A DNA stretch of 64,000 nt, taken from NCBI RefSeq assembly GCF_002929305.1, contig NZ_PJIO01000008.1, positions 62,001 to 126,000 of the forward strand, given 5' to 3'. Shown piece by piece: positions 1-8,562 of this stretch (the stretch's first letter is position 1; every line of letters starts with the position of its first letter). The notes beneath the pieces are model-generated. The model was not told the origin of the DNA, did no database searches, and saw only the letters and a list, made by a program, of their open reading frames with translations. The stretch comes from Arthrobacter sp. GMC3 (GTDB lineage Bacteria; Actinomycetota; Actinomycetes; Actinomycetales; Micrococcaceae). The position numbers and the translations under genes were made by a program.

Positions 1-1039
1 TTGGCAGCGAAAGGATCCGGCCCGCTGCGGCCTCAGCTACGGGAAAATCGCCCTCTCCCTTGCCCAAGTACGAGAACGCCTTCGTCAGGTGCACGGGCGT
101 TGGGTAGTGGACTCCTGCGCCGATGCCGACGTCATTCAGGAACTCCAGAACAGCGTCACGACTGTTCACCTGGACAACGTAGAGGTGCCAGACGTCCTCG
201 TAGTCCAGGCGCGGCACCGGCAGTGAGACACCCGGCACATTGGCCAACAACTCCCCGTATCTGGCTACCGCCTCACGGCGCTTCTGGTTCCAACTTTCTA
301 GGCGCCGCAGCTTGGCTTTAAGCACAACAGCCTGGATGGTGTCCAACCGAGAGTTCATGCCCACCACGTCATGTACGTACTTGCTGGGGCTGCCATGGCC
401 GCCGAGCATCCGCACCTGCTCGGCAATGTCTGGATCGTTCGTTGTCACGGCACCGGCGTCACCGGCTGCGCCCAAATTCTTGCCCGGGTAAAAGCTGGTT
501 GCGGCCGCGACTCCAAAGGAACCGGAAACCTTTCCGTTGTGGCGGGCCCCCTGTGACTGCGCGGCATCCTCAATCACGGCCGCGCCGCATGATTCAGCGA
601 GGGCCAGGATCTCCTCCATTGGGGCAAGCTTTCCAAACAGGTGGACTGGAACAATGGCCTGGGTTTTCGGGCTGATGGCCCCGGCCACGCACATCGGGTC
701 GATGAGCAGGTGTGCCGCGTCGACATCGACAAGCACCGGCACGGCGCCAATGCGGGCCACGGCCTCTGCAGTCGCTACAAACGTGTTCGCGGGAAGAATG
801 ACCTCCCCACCAACGCCGACCCCGGTAGCCCGGAGAGCAAGTTCCAAGGCATCCGTGCCATTGCCGACACCGATGCAGTGGGCCGCACCTACATAGTTCG
901 CGTATGCGCTTTCAAACTCCTTGACCGCGGGCCCGCCGATGTACGCCGCCGAACGCAGCACCCCCAAGACTTCGGCCTCTGTTTCCTCTGCGATCTCGGC
1001 CTGTTGCGCCCGCAAATCCACCAACGGAATGTGTTCCAT
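1..1039 (-). CDS. DegT/DnrJ/EryC1/StrS-family sugar aminotransferase (partial, runs off the left edge)
   Basis: The reverse strand is open from an ATG at 1039 to the window edge (346 codons), so the C-terminus is missing. It begins MEHIPLVDLRAQQ, the usual opening of nucleotide-sugar aminotransferases of the WbpE/FdtB type. The PLP-binding lysine lies in SFYPGKNLGAAGDAG, and EDAAQSQGA is the conserved aspartate-containing cofactor segment. The family transfers an amino group from glutamate to a keto-sugar nucleotide in the cytoplasm. It starts one base after the stop of the acetyltransferase gene, so it is the last visible gene of the operon that begins with the sugar-phosphate transferase. 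It is the second aminotransferase of the operon. The WbpE-like subgroup (3-amino transfer) is an inference from the N-terminus. Confidence 0.9.
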   Translation of the reverse strand, partial: MEHIPLVDLRAQQAEIAEETEAEVLGVLRSAAYIGGPAVKEFESAYANYVGAAHCIGVGNGTDALELALRATGVGVGGEVILPANTFVATAEAVARIGAVPVLVDVDAAHLLIDPMCVAGAISPKTQAIVPVHLFGKLAPMEEILALAESCGAAVIEDAAQSQGARHNGKVSGSFGVAAATSFYPGKNLGAAGDAGAVTTNDPDIAEQVRMLGGHGSPSKYVHDVVGMNSRLDTIQAVVLKAKLRRLESWNQKRREAVARYGELLANVPGVSLPVPRLDYEDVWHLYVVQVNSRDAVLEFLNDVGIGAGVHYPTPVHLTKAFSYLGKGEGDFPVAEAAAGRILSLP

Positions 1040-1040
1040 G

Positions 1041-1724
1041 CTAGACAATCCTCCCCAGTTCCTTGACAAGTTCTTCTGTGTGGTGAGCCACGATCGGGCG
1101 GGCAGGTACCCCCACCCACGTCTGCCCGTCAGGAACGTCGGTAACGACGGCGGCCCCCATCCCCACTGTTGCACCCGCACCGACCGTGCGGCCCTCCCGA
1201 ACGCTTGAGTTCATGCCCAGATACGCCGCCTTGCCAACGTGCACGCTGCCGCCCAAGGAGACCCCTGCGGTCAGCGTCGCAAAGTCCGCCAGCTCGTCGT
1301 CGTGAGTCAACGTCACGTTGGGCATGAGGACCACGTGGCTGCCCACGCGGACGCCCGCGGTCAGCACCACGTTGGAAAGCAGGACGCTCCCCGCCCCCAC
1401 TGTGGTCCCCACAGATACAATGGCCGTCCGGTCAATCACTGTCGCGTACCGTTCGCTGCGCACGCCAAGCAGACCGAGGCGCGAGGCGATCACTTCCCGG
1501 ACCGCGCCCTTCCCTGCGCAGATGAGCACCCGGGCGTTGGGATGGTCGACGACGTCGGGGATCCCTCCCAACACCCGAACGCCATCGATTATGGTGCCTG
1601 CGAGCGCGGGATCGTCGTCGAGAAACCCGATGACCTGATGGGCGCCAGAACTTCGCAGGGAGGCTAGAACCTCACGGGCCAGACCGCTGGCCGCCACCAA
1701 CATAACCTCATCCACGGCTCTCAC
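1041..1724 (-). CDS. NeuD/PglD-family sugar O/N-acyltransferase
   Basis: 227 residues. The N-terminal third is a Rossmann-like PglD_N domain (EVMLVAASGLAREVLASL). The rest is a left-handed beta-helix of hexapeptide repeats, with the presumed catalytic histidine in LTHDDELADFATL. The family acetylates the amino group of a UDP-amino sugar or a sialic-acid-like sugar using acetyl-CoA. The GTG start overlaps the stop of the preceding aminotransferase (GTGA at 1724-1721), and the next aminotransferase starts one base after its stop. Lying between two aminotransferases, it most likely acetylates the product of one of them. The exact sugar cannot be read from the sequence. Confidence 0.88.
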   Translation of the reverse strand: MRAVDEVMLVAASGLAREVLASLRSSGAHQVIGFLDDDPALAGTIIDGVRVLGGIPDVVDHPNARVLICAGKGAVREVIASRLGLLGVRSERYATVIDRTAIVSVGTTVGAGSVLLSNVVLTAGVRVGSHVVLMPNVTLTHDDELADFATLTAGVSLGGSVHVGKAAYLGMNSSVREGRTVGAGATVGMGAAVVTDVPDGQTWVGVPARPIVAHHTEELVKELGRIV

Positions 1725-2923
1725 ACCCTACCTGCGGACCGGACCGCGTCAATGACCCGTTCCTGCTCGCTATCGGTGAGTTGGTGGTAGACGGGCAGGA
1801 TCAAGGTGTTGTCCGTCAGTCGCTCTGTCACGCGGAGCTCAACTGTGCCAGTATCTTTTCCGGCATAAGCGGGTTGACGATGGGAGGCCATGATGCCGCG
1901 ACGGGCCGAGATGCCCTGTTCGGCCAGGTGTTGGAGCACCCCCTCGCGGCTGGCGCCGAAATCCGGTAGTACTTCCAGCCAGAACGATTGGAAGTTGCTG
2001 GTGCCGTGAGCGGGATCCTTGGAAAGCCGAAGTCCTGGCACATCCGCCAGGCCCTCTGTGTATCGGGCCACGATCTCCCGGCGGTGGCGCACCGCTTCCT
2101 CGAGCCTACCCAGCTGGACCAGACCGACGGCGGCCTGCATATCTGTCATACGGAAGTTGAAGCCGATTTCGGAGTATTCCTCCGGCTGGGCCAAAACCGA
2201 CGAATGGCGGCTGGCTGCCGACGCACTCATGGCGTGTTCACGCAGCTTGGCTGCCCTCTGCGCCCAGTCAGAGCGGGAGCTGGTGAGCATGCCACCTTCT
2301 CCCGTGGTCAGGATCTTTCGAGGGTGGAACGACCAGGCCGCCACTTCGGCTCCGGCCGCAACGGGCCGCCCCTTGTAGGTGGAGCCGGCGCCGCAGGCGG
2401 CGTCCTCGATGACGATGATGTCCAGCGGGTCGCACAGGGCCCTAATCGAATCCAAATCCACCGGCATGCCGCCCTGATCAACCACAATCACCGCTCGCGT
2501 CTTCGGGGTCAGTGCCATGGCGACGCTATCCGCTGTGACGTTGCCGGTTTCCAAGTCGACGTCGGCGAATACCGGCCGGGCTCCCACGTAGGTGGGTGCG
2601 TTGGCCGTCGCTATGAAGGAGAAGGAAGGAACGACGACGTCGTCTCCGGCCTTGATACCAGCCACCACTAATGCAAGGTGTAACGCCGTCGTGCAGTTGG
2701 AGGTGGCAACGGCGAAACCTGCCTTTTGCGCCATGGCAAATTCCGTCTCGAACTGGGCAACTTTGGGCCCCTGCGCAACCCAGCCAGAGGCGATGACAGC
2801 TGCTACAGCCTCCGCCTCTTCGGGGCCGAGCCATGGCTTCATGACGTTGATGCGGGGCAACACGTCAGGGGCCAGCTGTTCGGGCCCACTGTCGGAAGAG
2901 GTGACTACAGCATCAACGCTCAT
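1721..2923 (-). CDS. DegT/DnrJ/EryC1/StrS-family PLP aminotransferase
   Basis: 400 residues from the ATG at 2923, chosen because it makes an ATGA overlap with the stop of the upstream epimerase gene; an in-frame start further upstream would run into that gene. Fold-type I aminotransferase with the PLP lysine in SFHPRKILTTGEGG and the cofactor aspartate in VIEDAACGAG. The opening NVMKPWLGPEEAEAV, followed by a GWVAQGP segment, resembles PglE/ArnB-type 4-aminotransferases, which use UDP-4-keto sugars. It differs clearly from the WbpE-like aminotransferase at the end of the operon, so the two probably act on different keto-sugars. Substrate assignment is inference. Confidence 0.9.
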   Translation of the reverse strand: MSVDAVVTSSDSGPEQLAPDVLPRINVMKPWLGPEEAEAVAAVIASGWVAQGPKVAQFETEFAMAQKAGFAVATSNCTTALHLALVVAGIKAGDDVVVPSFSFIATANAPTYVGARPVFADVDLETGNVTADSVAMALTPKTRAVIVVDQGGMPVDLDSIRALCDPLDIIVIEDAACGAGSTYKGRPVAAGAEVAAWSFHPRKILTTGEGGMLTSSRSDWAQRAAKLREHAMSASAASRHSSVLAQPEEYSEIGFNFRMTDMQAAVGLVQLGRLEEAVRHRREIVARYTEGLADVPGLRLSKDPAHGTSNFQSFWLEVLPDFGASREGVLQHLAEQGISARRGIMASHRQPAYAGKDTGTVELRVTERLTDNTLILPVYHQLTDSEQERVIDAVRSAGRV

Positions 2924-3930
2924 GCGGCACCTCCCGTTGCTGAGCCAACCAAACGGCCGGCCCCGATTTCCTCCCGCAACGGCTCCCACCACCCAACAAG
3001 CTGGCGCAATCCATCTTCGAGTCCCGTAGTCGCTGTGAATCCCAGGTCTCGTTGGGCAGAGGAAACATCGGCCAGACGCCGTGCCACCCCATTGACGGCC
3101 CGTTCTGGGCCATGCTCCACGGGAAGTTCGGAGCCCATGGCAGCTAGTAGCGACTCTGCCAGCCCTAGGAGGCTGGTCTCGGTTCCGCTAGCAATGTTGT
3201 ACACGCCCTCTGTGACGTTGCTGCTTGCCGCCAAAATGTTGGCCCGGGCAATATCTTCGGTGAAGATGAAGTCCATGGTTTGCTGCCCGTCACCAAAGAT
3301 CAATGGGGGCCTGCCGTCTGCGATTCGTTCCATCCACCGCACTAGAACCTCGGTGTACAGCCCATGCACGTCCATTCGAGGCCCATAGACGTTGAAGTAA
3401 CGCAGAAGCACATAGTCCAGCCCACTCATCGCCTTGAAACTGCGTGCCATTCCTTCATTGAAGGACTTAGCCGCACCATAAAAGGTGTCGTTATTGTGGT
3501 GGTGGTGACGTTCAGTGGTGGGGAATTCCTCGGCCATGCCGTAGACGGAGGCGCTGGAGGCGGAAATGACTTTCTCCACCTTGTGTGCGGCTGCTGCCTC
3601 AAATACGTTGAACGTTCCGTCAACGAGGACTTCCAGAGCCAACCGAGGCTCTTCCGCGCACTGGGTGATGCGAATGGCCGCCTGGTGGAACACCAAGTCC
3701 TTACCCCGGGTGAGGTCGTTGACAGCGTCCCGATCCCGGAGGTCCCCGTCTATCAAGTCAACTTTTCCGCTTTCCAGTGCTGTAGCCAGGTTGGCCCGTC
3801 GTCCACGCACCAGATTGTCCAGCACATCTACGTGGGCTGCCCCAGCCTCAAGGAGCTGGTCCACAATGGTTGATCCTATAGTTCCGGCACCTCCTGTCAC
3901 CAGAATGTTGGCCCCCTGAACATCACTCAT
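2920..3930 (-). CDS. NAD-dependent epimerase/dehydratase (UDP-sugar 4-epimerase-like, extended SDR)
   Basis: 336 residues. Extended short-chain dehydrogenase with an N-terminal NAD-binding motif TGGAGTIGS (residues about 13-21). The catalytic serine is in the SASSASVYG segment and the Tyr-x3-Lys pair in YGAAK. Family members epimerise or dehydrate nucleotide sugars such as UDP-GlcNAc. Both ends overlap neighbours by four bases (ATGA at 3930-3927 and 2923-2920), giving tight translational coupling between the oxidoreductase and the aminotransferase. It could supply a 4-epimer or a 4-keto intermediate; the sequence alone does not decide between them. Confidence 0.9.
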   Translation of the reverse strand: MSDVQGANILVTGGAGTIGSTIVDQLLEAGAAHVDVLDNLVRGRRANLATALESGKVDLIDGDLRDRDAVNDLTRGKDLVFHQAAIRITQCAEEPRLALEVLVDGTFNVFEAAAAHKVEKVISASSASVYGMAEEFPTTERHHHHNNDTFYGAAKSFNEGMARSFKAMSGLDYVLLRYFNVYGPRMDVHGLYTEVLVRWMERIADGRPPLIFGDGQQTMDFIFTEDIARANILAASSNVTEGVYNIASGTETSLLGLAESLLAAMGSELPVEHGPERAVNGVARRLADVSSAQRDLGFTATTGLEDGLRQLVGWWEPLREEIGAGRLVGSATGGAA

Positions 3931-5036
3931 CGCGTTCCCTCCAATTGAACTTCGCTGCTTTCCACGTTGCTTCTGTCGCCACCGTTTTCCAGGCTCCGCG
4001 TGGCCGCTTCCAAAACATTGAGCACACGCAGACCCGCCACACCACTGGTGCGGGAAGGCCTGCCTTGGCGGATGCTGGCGGCAAATTCCTGAACCATCAA
4101 CCCCAGCGCCTCTTGCTCCGGCAAGGCCGGGGACCAGGTGTCGCCCAACCTGTAGGAGATTGCTTGTGCCTTGCGTTCTGCGGCTGTGATGGATGCCTTG
4201 TCGAGATTGACGCCTCGGTCGTAAACACTCAGGCGTTGTTGTGGGTTTAGGTCATCCCAGACCAGTGTGCGTTTGGAGCCGCCGATCACCATCTGGCGAA
4301 TCTTGGTGGGACTTAGCCAGTTGACATTGATGTGGGCCATCCCATTGTTGGGCAGCTCAAACGTCAAATGGCCCACACACGACTTCCCAGTCCCCAGTGG
4401 ATCGGCGCCCTGGGCCATGACGGACTCCGGGGCCAGGCCCCCTGGCAGGATGAAGTCAATGACGGACAGATCATGGGGCGCCAGATCCCAGAACACGTCT
4501 ACGTCGGGCTGAATCAGTCCTAAATTGATCCGGACGGAATCGATGAACAAGATATCGCCAAGCTCGCCTTCTGCCACCAGCTCACGGATCTTAATGGCTG
4601 CGGGTGTGTAGCAGTACGTGTGGTCTGCCATGAGAGTCAGGCCAGCGTCGGCGGCCACACCGACCATCTCCCGGCCAAGTTCCCCGCTGGCCGCCAGAGG
4701 CTTCTCCACTAGCACGTGCTTGCCGGCACGAAGCGCGGTCAGGGCTACCATGTGGTGGGTCCGGGCAGGCGTGGCGATTGCCACAGCGTCGACGCCGGTG
4801 CCGACAAGGAGCGCATCCAAGGAGGCAAACACGGGGATATCCCCCAACGGGCCAGCCACTTTGCGGGCCCGTTCCAGGTCCATGTCAACGATGCCGACCA
4901 GTTCCCAATCTGGTGCGGCCTTGAAGTTCCTGGCTAGGTTGGGACCCCAATATCCGGCGCCAACGACGGCCACCCGAAGCTGAACGTCAGACGGAATTGG
5001 ATCGGAGCCGTTATGTAAAGGTAATGCTGAGACCAT
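3927..5036 (-). CDS. Gfo/Idh/MocA-family sugar-nucleotide oxidoreductase
   Basis: 369 residues. Rossmann NAD(P)-binding motif VAVVGAGYWGPN near residue 22, the family EKP motif (HVLVEKPLAASG), and a C-terminal alpha/beta substrate domain. A WlbA/WbpB-type role, oxidising C3 of a UDP-sugar acid so that an aminotransferase can act, is suggested by its position before an epimerase, two aminotransferases and an acetyltransferase. It starts with ATG at 5036 behind an AAAAGGAAAAG ribosome-binding site. Its first codons contain GGTCTCAG, which is exactly complementary to the loop of the duplicated hairpin upstream of the operon (see findings). Confidence 0.9.
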   Translation of the reverse strand: MVSALPLHNGSDPIPSDVQLRVAVVGAGYWGPNLARNFKAAPDWELVGIVDMDLERARKVAGPLGDIPVFASLDALLVGTGVDAVAIATPARTHHMVALTALRAGKHVLVEKPLAASGELGREMVGVAADAGLTLMADHTYCYTPAAIKIRELVAEGELGDILFIDSVRINLGLIQPDVDVFWDLAPHDLSVIDFILPGGLAPESVMAQGADPLGTGKSCVGHLTFELPNNGMAHINVNWLSPTKIRQMVIGGSKRTLVWDDLNPQQRLSVYDRGVNLDKASITAAERKAQAISYRLGDTWSPALPEQEALGLMVQEFAASIRQGRPSRTSGVAGLRVLNVLEAATRSLENGGDRSNVESSEVQLEGTR

Positions 5037-5082
5037 TGCTTTTCCTTTTCTTTTCAGTTGTCATGCACCGCGTGCCCCTTAG

Positions 5083-6684
5083 TCAGTAGGCGCCTTTCGG
5101 GTCATAGACCGCTTTGAACGTCCGCCAAAGAATGATGAAGTCGCCTGTAAGGGACCAGTTTTCGACGTAGTAGAGATCAAGACGGACGGCCTCGTCCCAC
5201 GCAAGGTTGGATCGGCCGCTGATTTGCCACAGCCCAGTGATTCCGGGTTTGATCAGGAGCCTGCGGTGGGCAGGCTTCTCGTAGCCGTCAACTTCGGTTT
5301 TCAAGGGCGGGCGGGGCCCAACTAGGCTCATCTGACCCATCAGTACGTTCCAAAACTGGGGAAGCTCATCCAGGGAGTACTTGCGCATCCACGCTCCGCA
5401 CCGAGTAATACGGGGATCGTTGGCCATCTTGAACAGAACCCCAGCTCCTTGGTTATGCTCGGCAAGCGTGTCCAACTGGGCTTCCGCATCTACAACCATG
5501 GAACGGAATTTGAACATCTTGAACGCCGCGCCCTGCCGCCCCACTCTCTCCTGACGGAAGAGCACCGGGCCGGGGCTGTCCAATCCAACGATTATCGCCA
5601 GGATGATCAGCAACGGTGAGAGTATTAGCAGCGCCGCAGCTGCGAGGACCATATCCATGACTCGCTTGATAATGTGTTTGCCGCCGGAGTAACGCGGCAG
5701 TTCTACGTGCATCAGGGGCAGGCCCTCGATAGGACGGAAGTGAACCCGTGGGCCAGCAATGTTGGTTAGATTGGAGGCGAGCACCAACTCAGTAGACATG
5801 TCCTCCAAACGCCAGCCGAGTTCCTGAATCGTGCTGGGACCGCCCGGAAGCGGTCCGGCCACTATGACTGTCTGTGCACCAGTGACTGCAAGTACCCTGC
5901 CGATGTCTGCCATGGTGGAGAGGACAGGAATCTTGTGCCAGGGTGGCCGCAGCTCCACCTTTTCATGCAGGGAGGCCAGTGCTACCCCCACCACTTTGTA
6001 CCCGGCTGAAAGGTTGGACTTCAGCTGCCCGATAACATAGGCGACGTCGTCCGCCGTACCGAGGACCACTACGTCAGACAGGCACCGTCCCTTATTGCGC
6101 TGACCAGCCAGCCACCGACGCCACAACCACCTGCTCCCCAAGAGGAGCACAAGGCCCAGCGGCAGTGCAATAGCGAAAAAGCCCCTGACTACACGCACGT
6201 CCACAACCACCATGATGATGGCCATGGCACCGAAGACACGCAAAGTCGACTGCACTACCCGCCTGTACTCAGTAGCACCTATGCCGAAGACGCGCGTCTC
6301 ACGTGTGCGGTGGAGTTCAAGGTCAAAGGTCCAGATCGCCAGCAAAACAAGTCCAGTGACGAAGTAGCCATTGGGGTGATCATTTGCGGAAGCCGCAGTG
6401 ATGCCGGCCTGAAACCACACCACATAGGCAACTGAGATGGCAACGATGATGACGATTGAATCGGTGATCCGAAGCTTCCAGCCATAGGACTTGTGCCACC
6501 CAGAAACTGCCCCCATTGTTCTGCCAGCATGTTCGCGGTCGACAGCATCCCAAACTGAATGCTTGGGGCGTGCTTGACGGGCCGCATACGGGCTACCGGG
6601 GAGAGTGGGTGCAAAACGCTCGCGGATAGGCGCGTGAAGCCTCGGCGTAGTCACGGCAGGGCCCGGAGGTTGGTGCCGCTGCAC
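5083..6684 (-). CDS. Polyprenyl glycosylphosphotransferase (WbaP/CpsE-type initiating sugar-phosphate transferase)
   Basis: 533 residues from a GTG. Four predicted N-terminal membrane segments begin at about residue 74, a CoA-binding-like middle domain follows, and a fifth membrane helix spans about 344-367. The bacterial sugar transferase catalytic domain (368-533) has FRQERVGRQGAAF, KFRSM, DELPQFWNVL, SLVGPRPP and KPGITGLWQ. It transfers a sugar-1-phosphate from a UDP-sugar to undecaprenyl phosphate and so starts the repeat unit. It heads the operon of amino-sugar genes. The start is uncertain: the sequence before the GTG is pyrimidine-rich (CTCCCTCC) with no Shine-Dalgarno site, and the GTG lies inside a small upstream reading frame. 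Confidence 0.92.
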   Translation of the reverse strand: MQRHQPPGPAVTTPRLHAPIRERFAPTLPGSPYAARQARPKHSVWDAVDREHAGRTMGAVSGWHKSYGWKLRITDSIVIIVAISVAYVVWFQAGITAASANDHPNGYFVTGLVLLAIWTFDLELHRTRETRVFGIGATEYRRVVQSTLRVFGAMAIIMVVVDVRVVRGFFAIALPLGLVLLLGSRWLWRRWLAGQRNKGRCLSDVVVLGTADDVAYVIGQLKSNLSAGYKVVGVALASLHEKVELRPPWHKIPVLSTMADIGRVLAVTGAQTVIVAGPLPGGPSTIQELGWRLEDMSTELVLASNLTNIAGPRVHFRPIEGLPLMHVELPRYSGGKHIIKRVMDMVLAAAALLILSPLLIILAIIVGLDSPGPVLFRQERVGRQGAAFKMFKFRSMVVDAEAQLDTLAEHNQGAGVLFKMANDPRITRCGAWMRKYSLDELPQFWNVLMGQMSLVGPRPPLKTEVDGYEKPAHRRLLIKPGITGLWQISGRSNLAWDEAVRLDLYYVENWSLTGDFIILWRTFKAVYDPKGAY

Positions 6685-6911
6685 TTGGAGGGAGTCGACG
6701 ACGGCTGGGGGAAAGCCTTGGTCTCAGAAGGCTTATCCGTCGCCGACTCCGAATAGGGAGCCCGCCCACGATGGGCGGACTGGAGGGGTGGCACCAAGAA
6801 ACCTGCGTCGGTGACACACAGGGCTGCGATTGGGGCACTGGAGTGCTGCTCGCTCAAAGCGAGCATGCGGGTCGCACTGTGGCGTGCGACTGCCTGCTGA
6901 GAACTAAACAT
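6651..6911 (-). CDS. Small leader ORF upstream of the sugar-phosphate transferase (unknown)
   Basis: 86 codons from ATG at 6911 behind AAGGTCTCAA, ending 34 bases inside the transferase gene in another frame. It is not recognised as a known family. A related ORF at 31929-32174 has the same opening (MF...QA..R) and an almost identical stretch, DKPSETKAFPQPSS. The shared part is near-identical at the base level, so it may be conserved as RNA or DNA rather than as protein. A T-TTC-CCC heptamer at 6714-6708 lies in this frame, and a -1 slip there would enter the transferase frame. It could be a coupling leader, the true N-terminus of the transferase after a frameshift, or non-coding. Confidence 0.3.
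   Translation of the reverse strand: MFSSQQAVARHSATRMLALSEQHSSAPIAALCVTDAGFLVPPLQSAHRGRAPYSESATDKPSETKAFPQPSSTPSKCSGTNLRALP
6686..6763 (-). repeat. Copy A of duplicated hairpin element
   Basis: A 78-base block about 90% identical to 31960-32038. Its centre is a perfect 7-bp stem (AAGCCTT/AAGGCTT, 6713-6719 with 6728-6734) closing an 8-base loop. Read on the minus strand, the loop is CTGAGACC. Partial pairing extends outward through the G-rich and C-rich flanks. It lies just before the sugar-phosphate transferase gene. Confidence 0.75.
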
Positions 6912-7254
6912 TTGAGACCTTCTCGTGCTTTTGTCCGTAGGGATACTCCAAGTAAAGAAGATTCGAGGCACTTCGGCATCAGTGGCAACCACTCGAAAAA
7001 TCCTCACGACCGGGGCCAATCCGACCAAGGGTACTCAAGAAGCGTGGTGGTACTACTTAGTTTTCGAAGCTGCGTACTCAGTTGCACCCTACGGGCAACA
7101 GAAAGGCGCCAAGGATAGGGGCAAAATACTCTGCTGCACTCCCCCTCTTTACTTTTTTGCTTGGATCCGGTCTGAATTTCTGGCGAATTTGAGGCGATAC
7201 ACTTGCCCGTAGAATCACTCTCCTAGAATTCTCTGGCGGGCCTAAGGGGTCTCA
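6912..7254. promoter_or_regulatory. Divergent intergenic region between the amino-sugar operon and ugd
   Basis: About 340 bases with no supported gene, lying between a minus-strand and a plus-strand start, so it should hold both promoters. A TTGAGG / TAGAAT pair with a 15-base spacer around 7190-7215 is a weak candidate for the ugd promoter. The base composition is visibly more AT-rich than in the flanking genes. Both ends carry GGTCTCA beside the start codon (6919-6913 on minus, 7248-7254 on plus). Confidence 0.4.
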
Positions 7255-8562
7255 ATGCGTATTTCTGTTATCGGTTGCGGATATCTTGGTGCCGTCCATG
7301 CGGCATGCATGGCGGACTTGGGTCACGACGTAGTCGGAATTGATGTTGACGCCGGCAAAGTTGCTTTACTCAACGACGGAATACCGCCCTTCTTTGAGCC
7401 CGGCATGCCGGGGCTACTTACCAGTGGTTTGAGCTCTGGAAGATTGATCTTCACCACGGATATTTCCGCCGCCGCTGATTGCGAAGTACATTTTCTGGCT
7501 GTGGGGACTCCACAACGAAAAAATGAGAATGCCGCCGACCTCAGATTTGTCGATAGCGCCGTCGAAAATCTACTTCCATATCTTGGGCCCGGCGCTCTAG
7601 TCGTCGGCAAGTCCACGGTGCCGGTGGGAACTGCTGCACGGCTAAACGCTCGAATCCATGAGATATCCCCGGGAACGTCATTGATATGGAATCCTGAGTT
7701 CCTGCGTGAAGGGTTCGCTGTGGCGGACACCTTGTCACCGGATCGGCTTGTCTACGGCTTGGAGCCTGGAAATGACGCCGCTGTTCATATCCTTGACGAA
7801 ATTTATGCCGCCGCGCTGGGCGCAGGAACGCCGCGAATCACCACTGACTTCGCCACCTCTGAGCTCGTAAAGGTGGCTGCTAATGCTTTTCTCGCGACAA
7901 AGATTTCCTTCATAAATGCCATGGCCGAAGTTTGTGAGGTGTCAGGTGCCGACGTGGTTGAGCTGGCCGACGCGATCGGGCACGACAGCAGGATTGGCAG
8001 ACGCTTCCTCAACGCCGGGCTCGGCTTTGGAGGTGGGTGCCTGCCCAAGGATATCCGTGCATTTATGGCCCGGGCTGGCGAACTCGGCGCTGACCAGGCG
8101 CTGACCTTTCTTCGAGAGGTGGATTCCATTAATATGCGACGTCGCTCGCGCACCATCGACCTGGCGCGCGAAGTATGCGGCGGGAGCCTTTTGGGAAAGC
8201 GGATCGCCGTATTGGGCCTGGCATTCAAGCCAAATTCGGACGACGTCAGGGACTCCCCCGCCCTTAGCGTGGCTGCGCAGCTTCAACTCCAAGGCGCTTC
8301 CGTCGTAGCGACGGACCCCAAAGCAGTGGAAAATTCTGCCAAGCGTTTTCCGGAACTGGTGTTTTCAGACTCCCTCGAAGACGCCGTTAGGGATGCTGAC
8401 GCCATCATGCTCCTGACCGAATGGCAGCAGTACGTAGATCTAGACCCCTATGAACTGGCGAACCTCGTGGCTGCACCCATTATTGTCGACGGACGAAACT
8501 GTTTGGACCCGGGAAAGTGGCGTTCAGCTGGGTGGACGTATCGCGCCTTGGGGCGCCCTTAG
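7255..8562 (+). CDS. ugd: UDP-glucose 6-dehydrogenase
   Basis: 435 residues. N-terminal NAD-binding GCGYLGAVHA, the WNPEFLREG motif, the catalytic-cysteine motif GFGGGCLPKD (about residues 257-266), and the C-terminal UDP-binding segment with LAFKPNSDDVRDSP. It oxidises UDP-glucose to UDP-glucuronate with two NAD+ in the cytoplasm, feeding a uronic acid into the polysaccharide. The start codon follows AAGGGGTCTCA directly. It is transcribed away from the amino-sugar operon. A UDP-N-acetylhexosamine dehydrogenase cannot be excluded without an alignment, but the motifs fit UDP-glucose enzymes well. Confidence 0.93.
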   Translation: MRISVIGCGYLGAVHAACMADLGHDVVGIDVDAGKVALLNDGIPPFFEPGMPGLLTSGLSSGRLIFTTDISAAADCEVHFLAVGTPQRKNENAADLRFVDSAVENLLPYLGPGALVVGKSTVPVGTAARLNARIHEISPGTSLIWNPEFLREGFAVADTLSPDRLVYGLEPGNDAAVHILDEIYAAALGAGTPRITTDFATSELVKVAANAFLATKISFINAMAEVCEVSGADVVELADAIGHDSRIGRRFLNAGLGFGGGCLPKDIRAFMARAGELGADQALTFLREVDSINMRRRSRTIDLAREVCGGSLLGKRIAVLGLAFKPNSDDVRDSPALSVAAQLQLQGASVVATDPKAVENSAKRFPELVFSDSLEDAVRDADAIMLLTEWQQYVDLDPYELANLVAAPIIVDGRNCLDPGKWRSAGWTYRALGRP

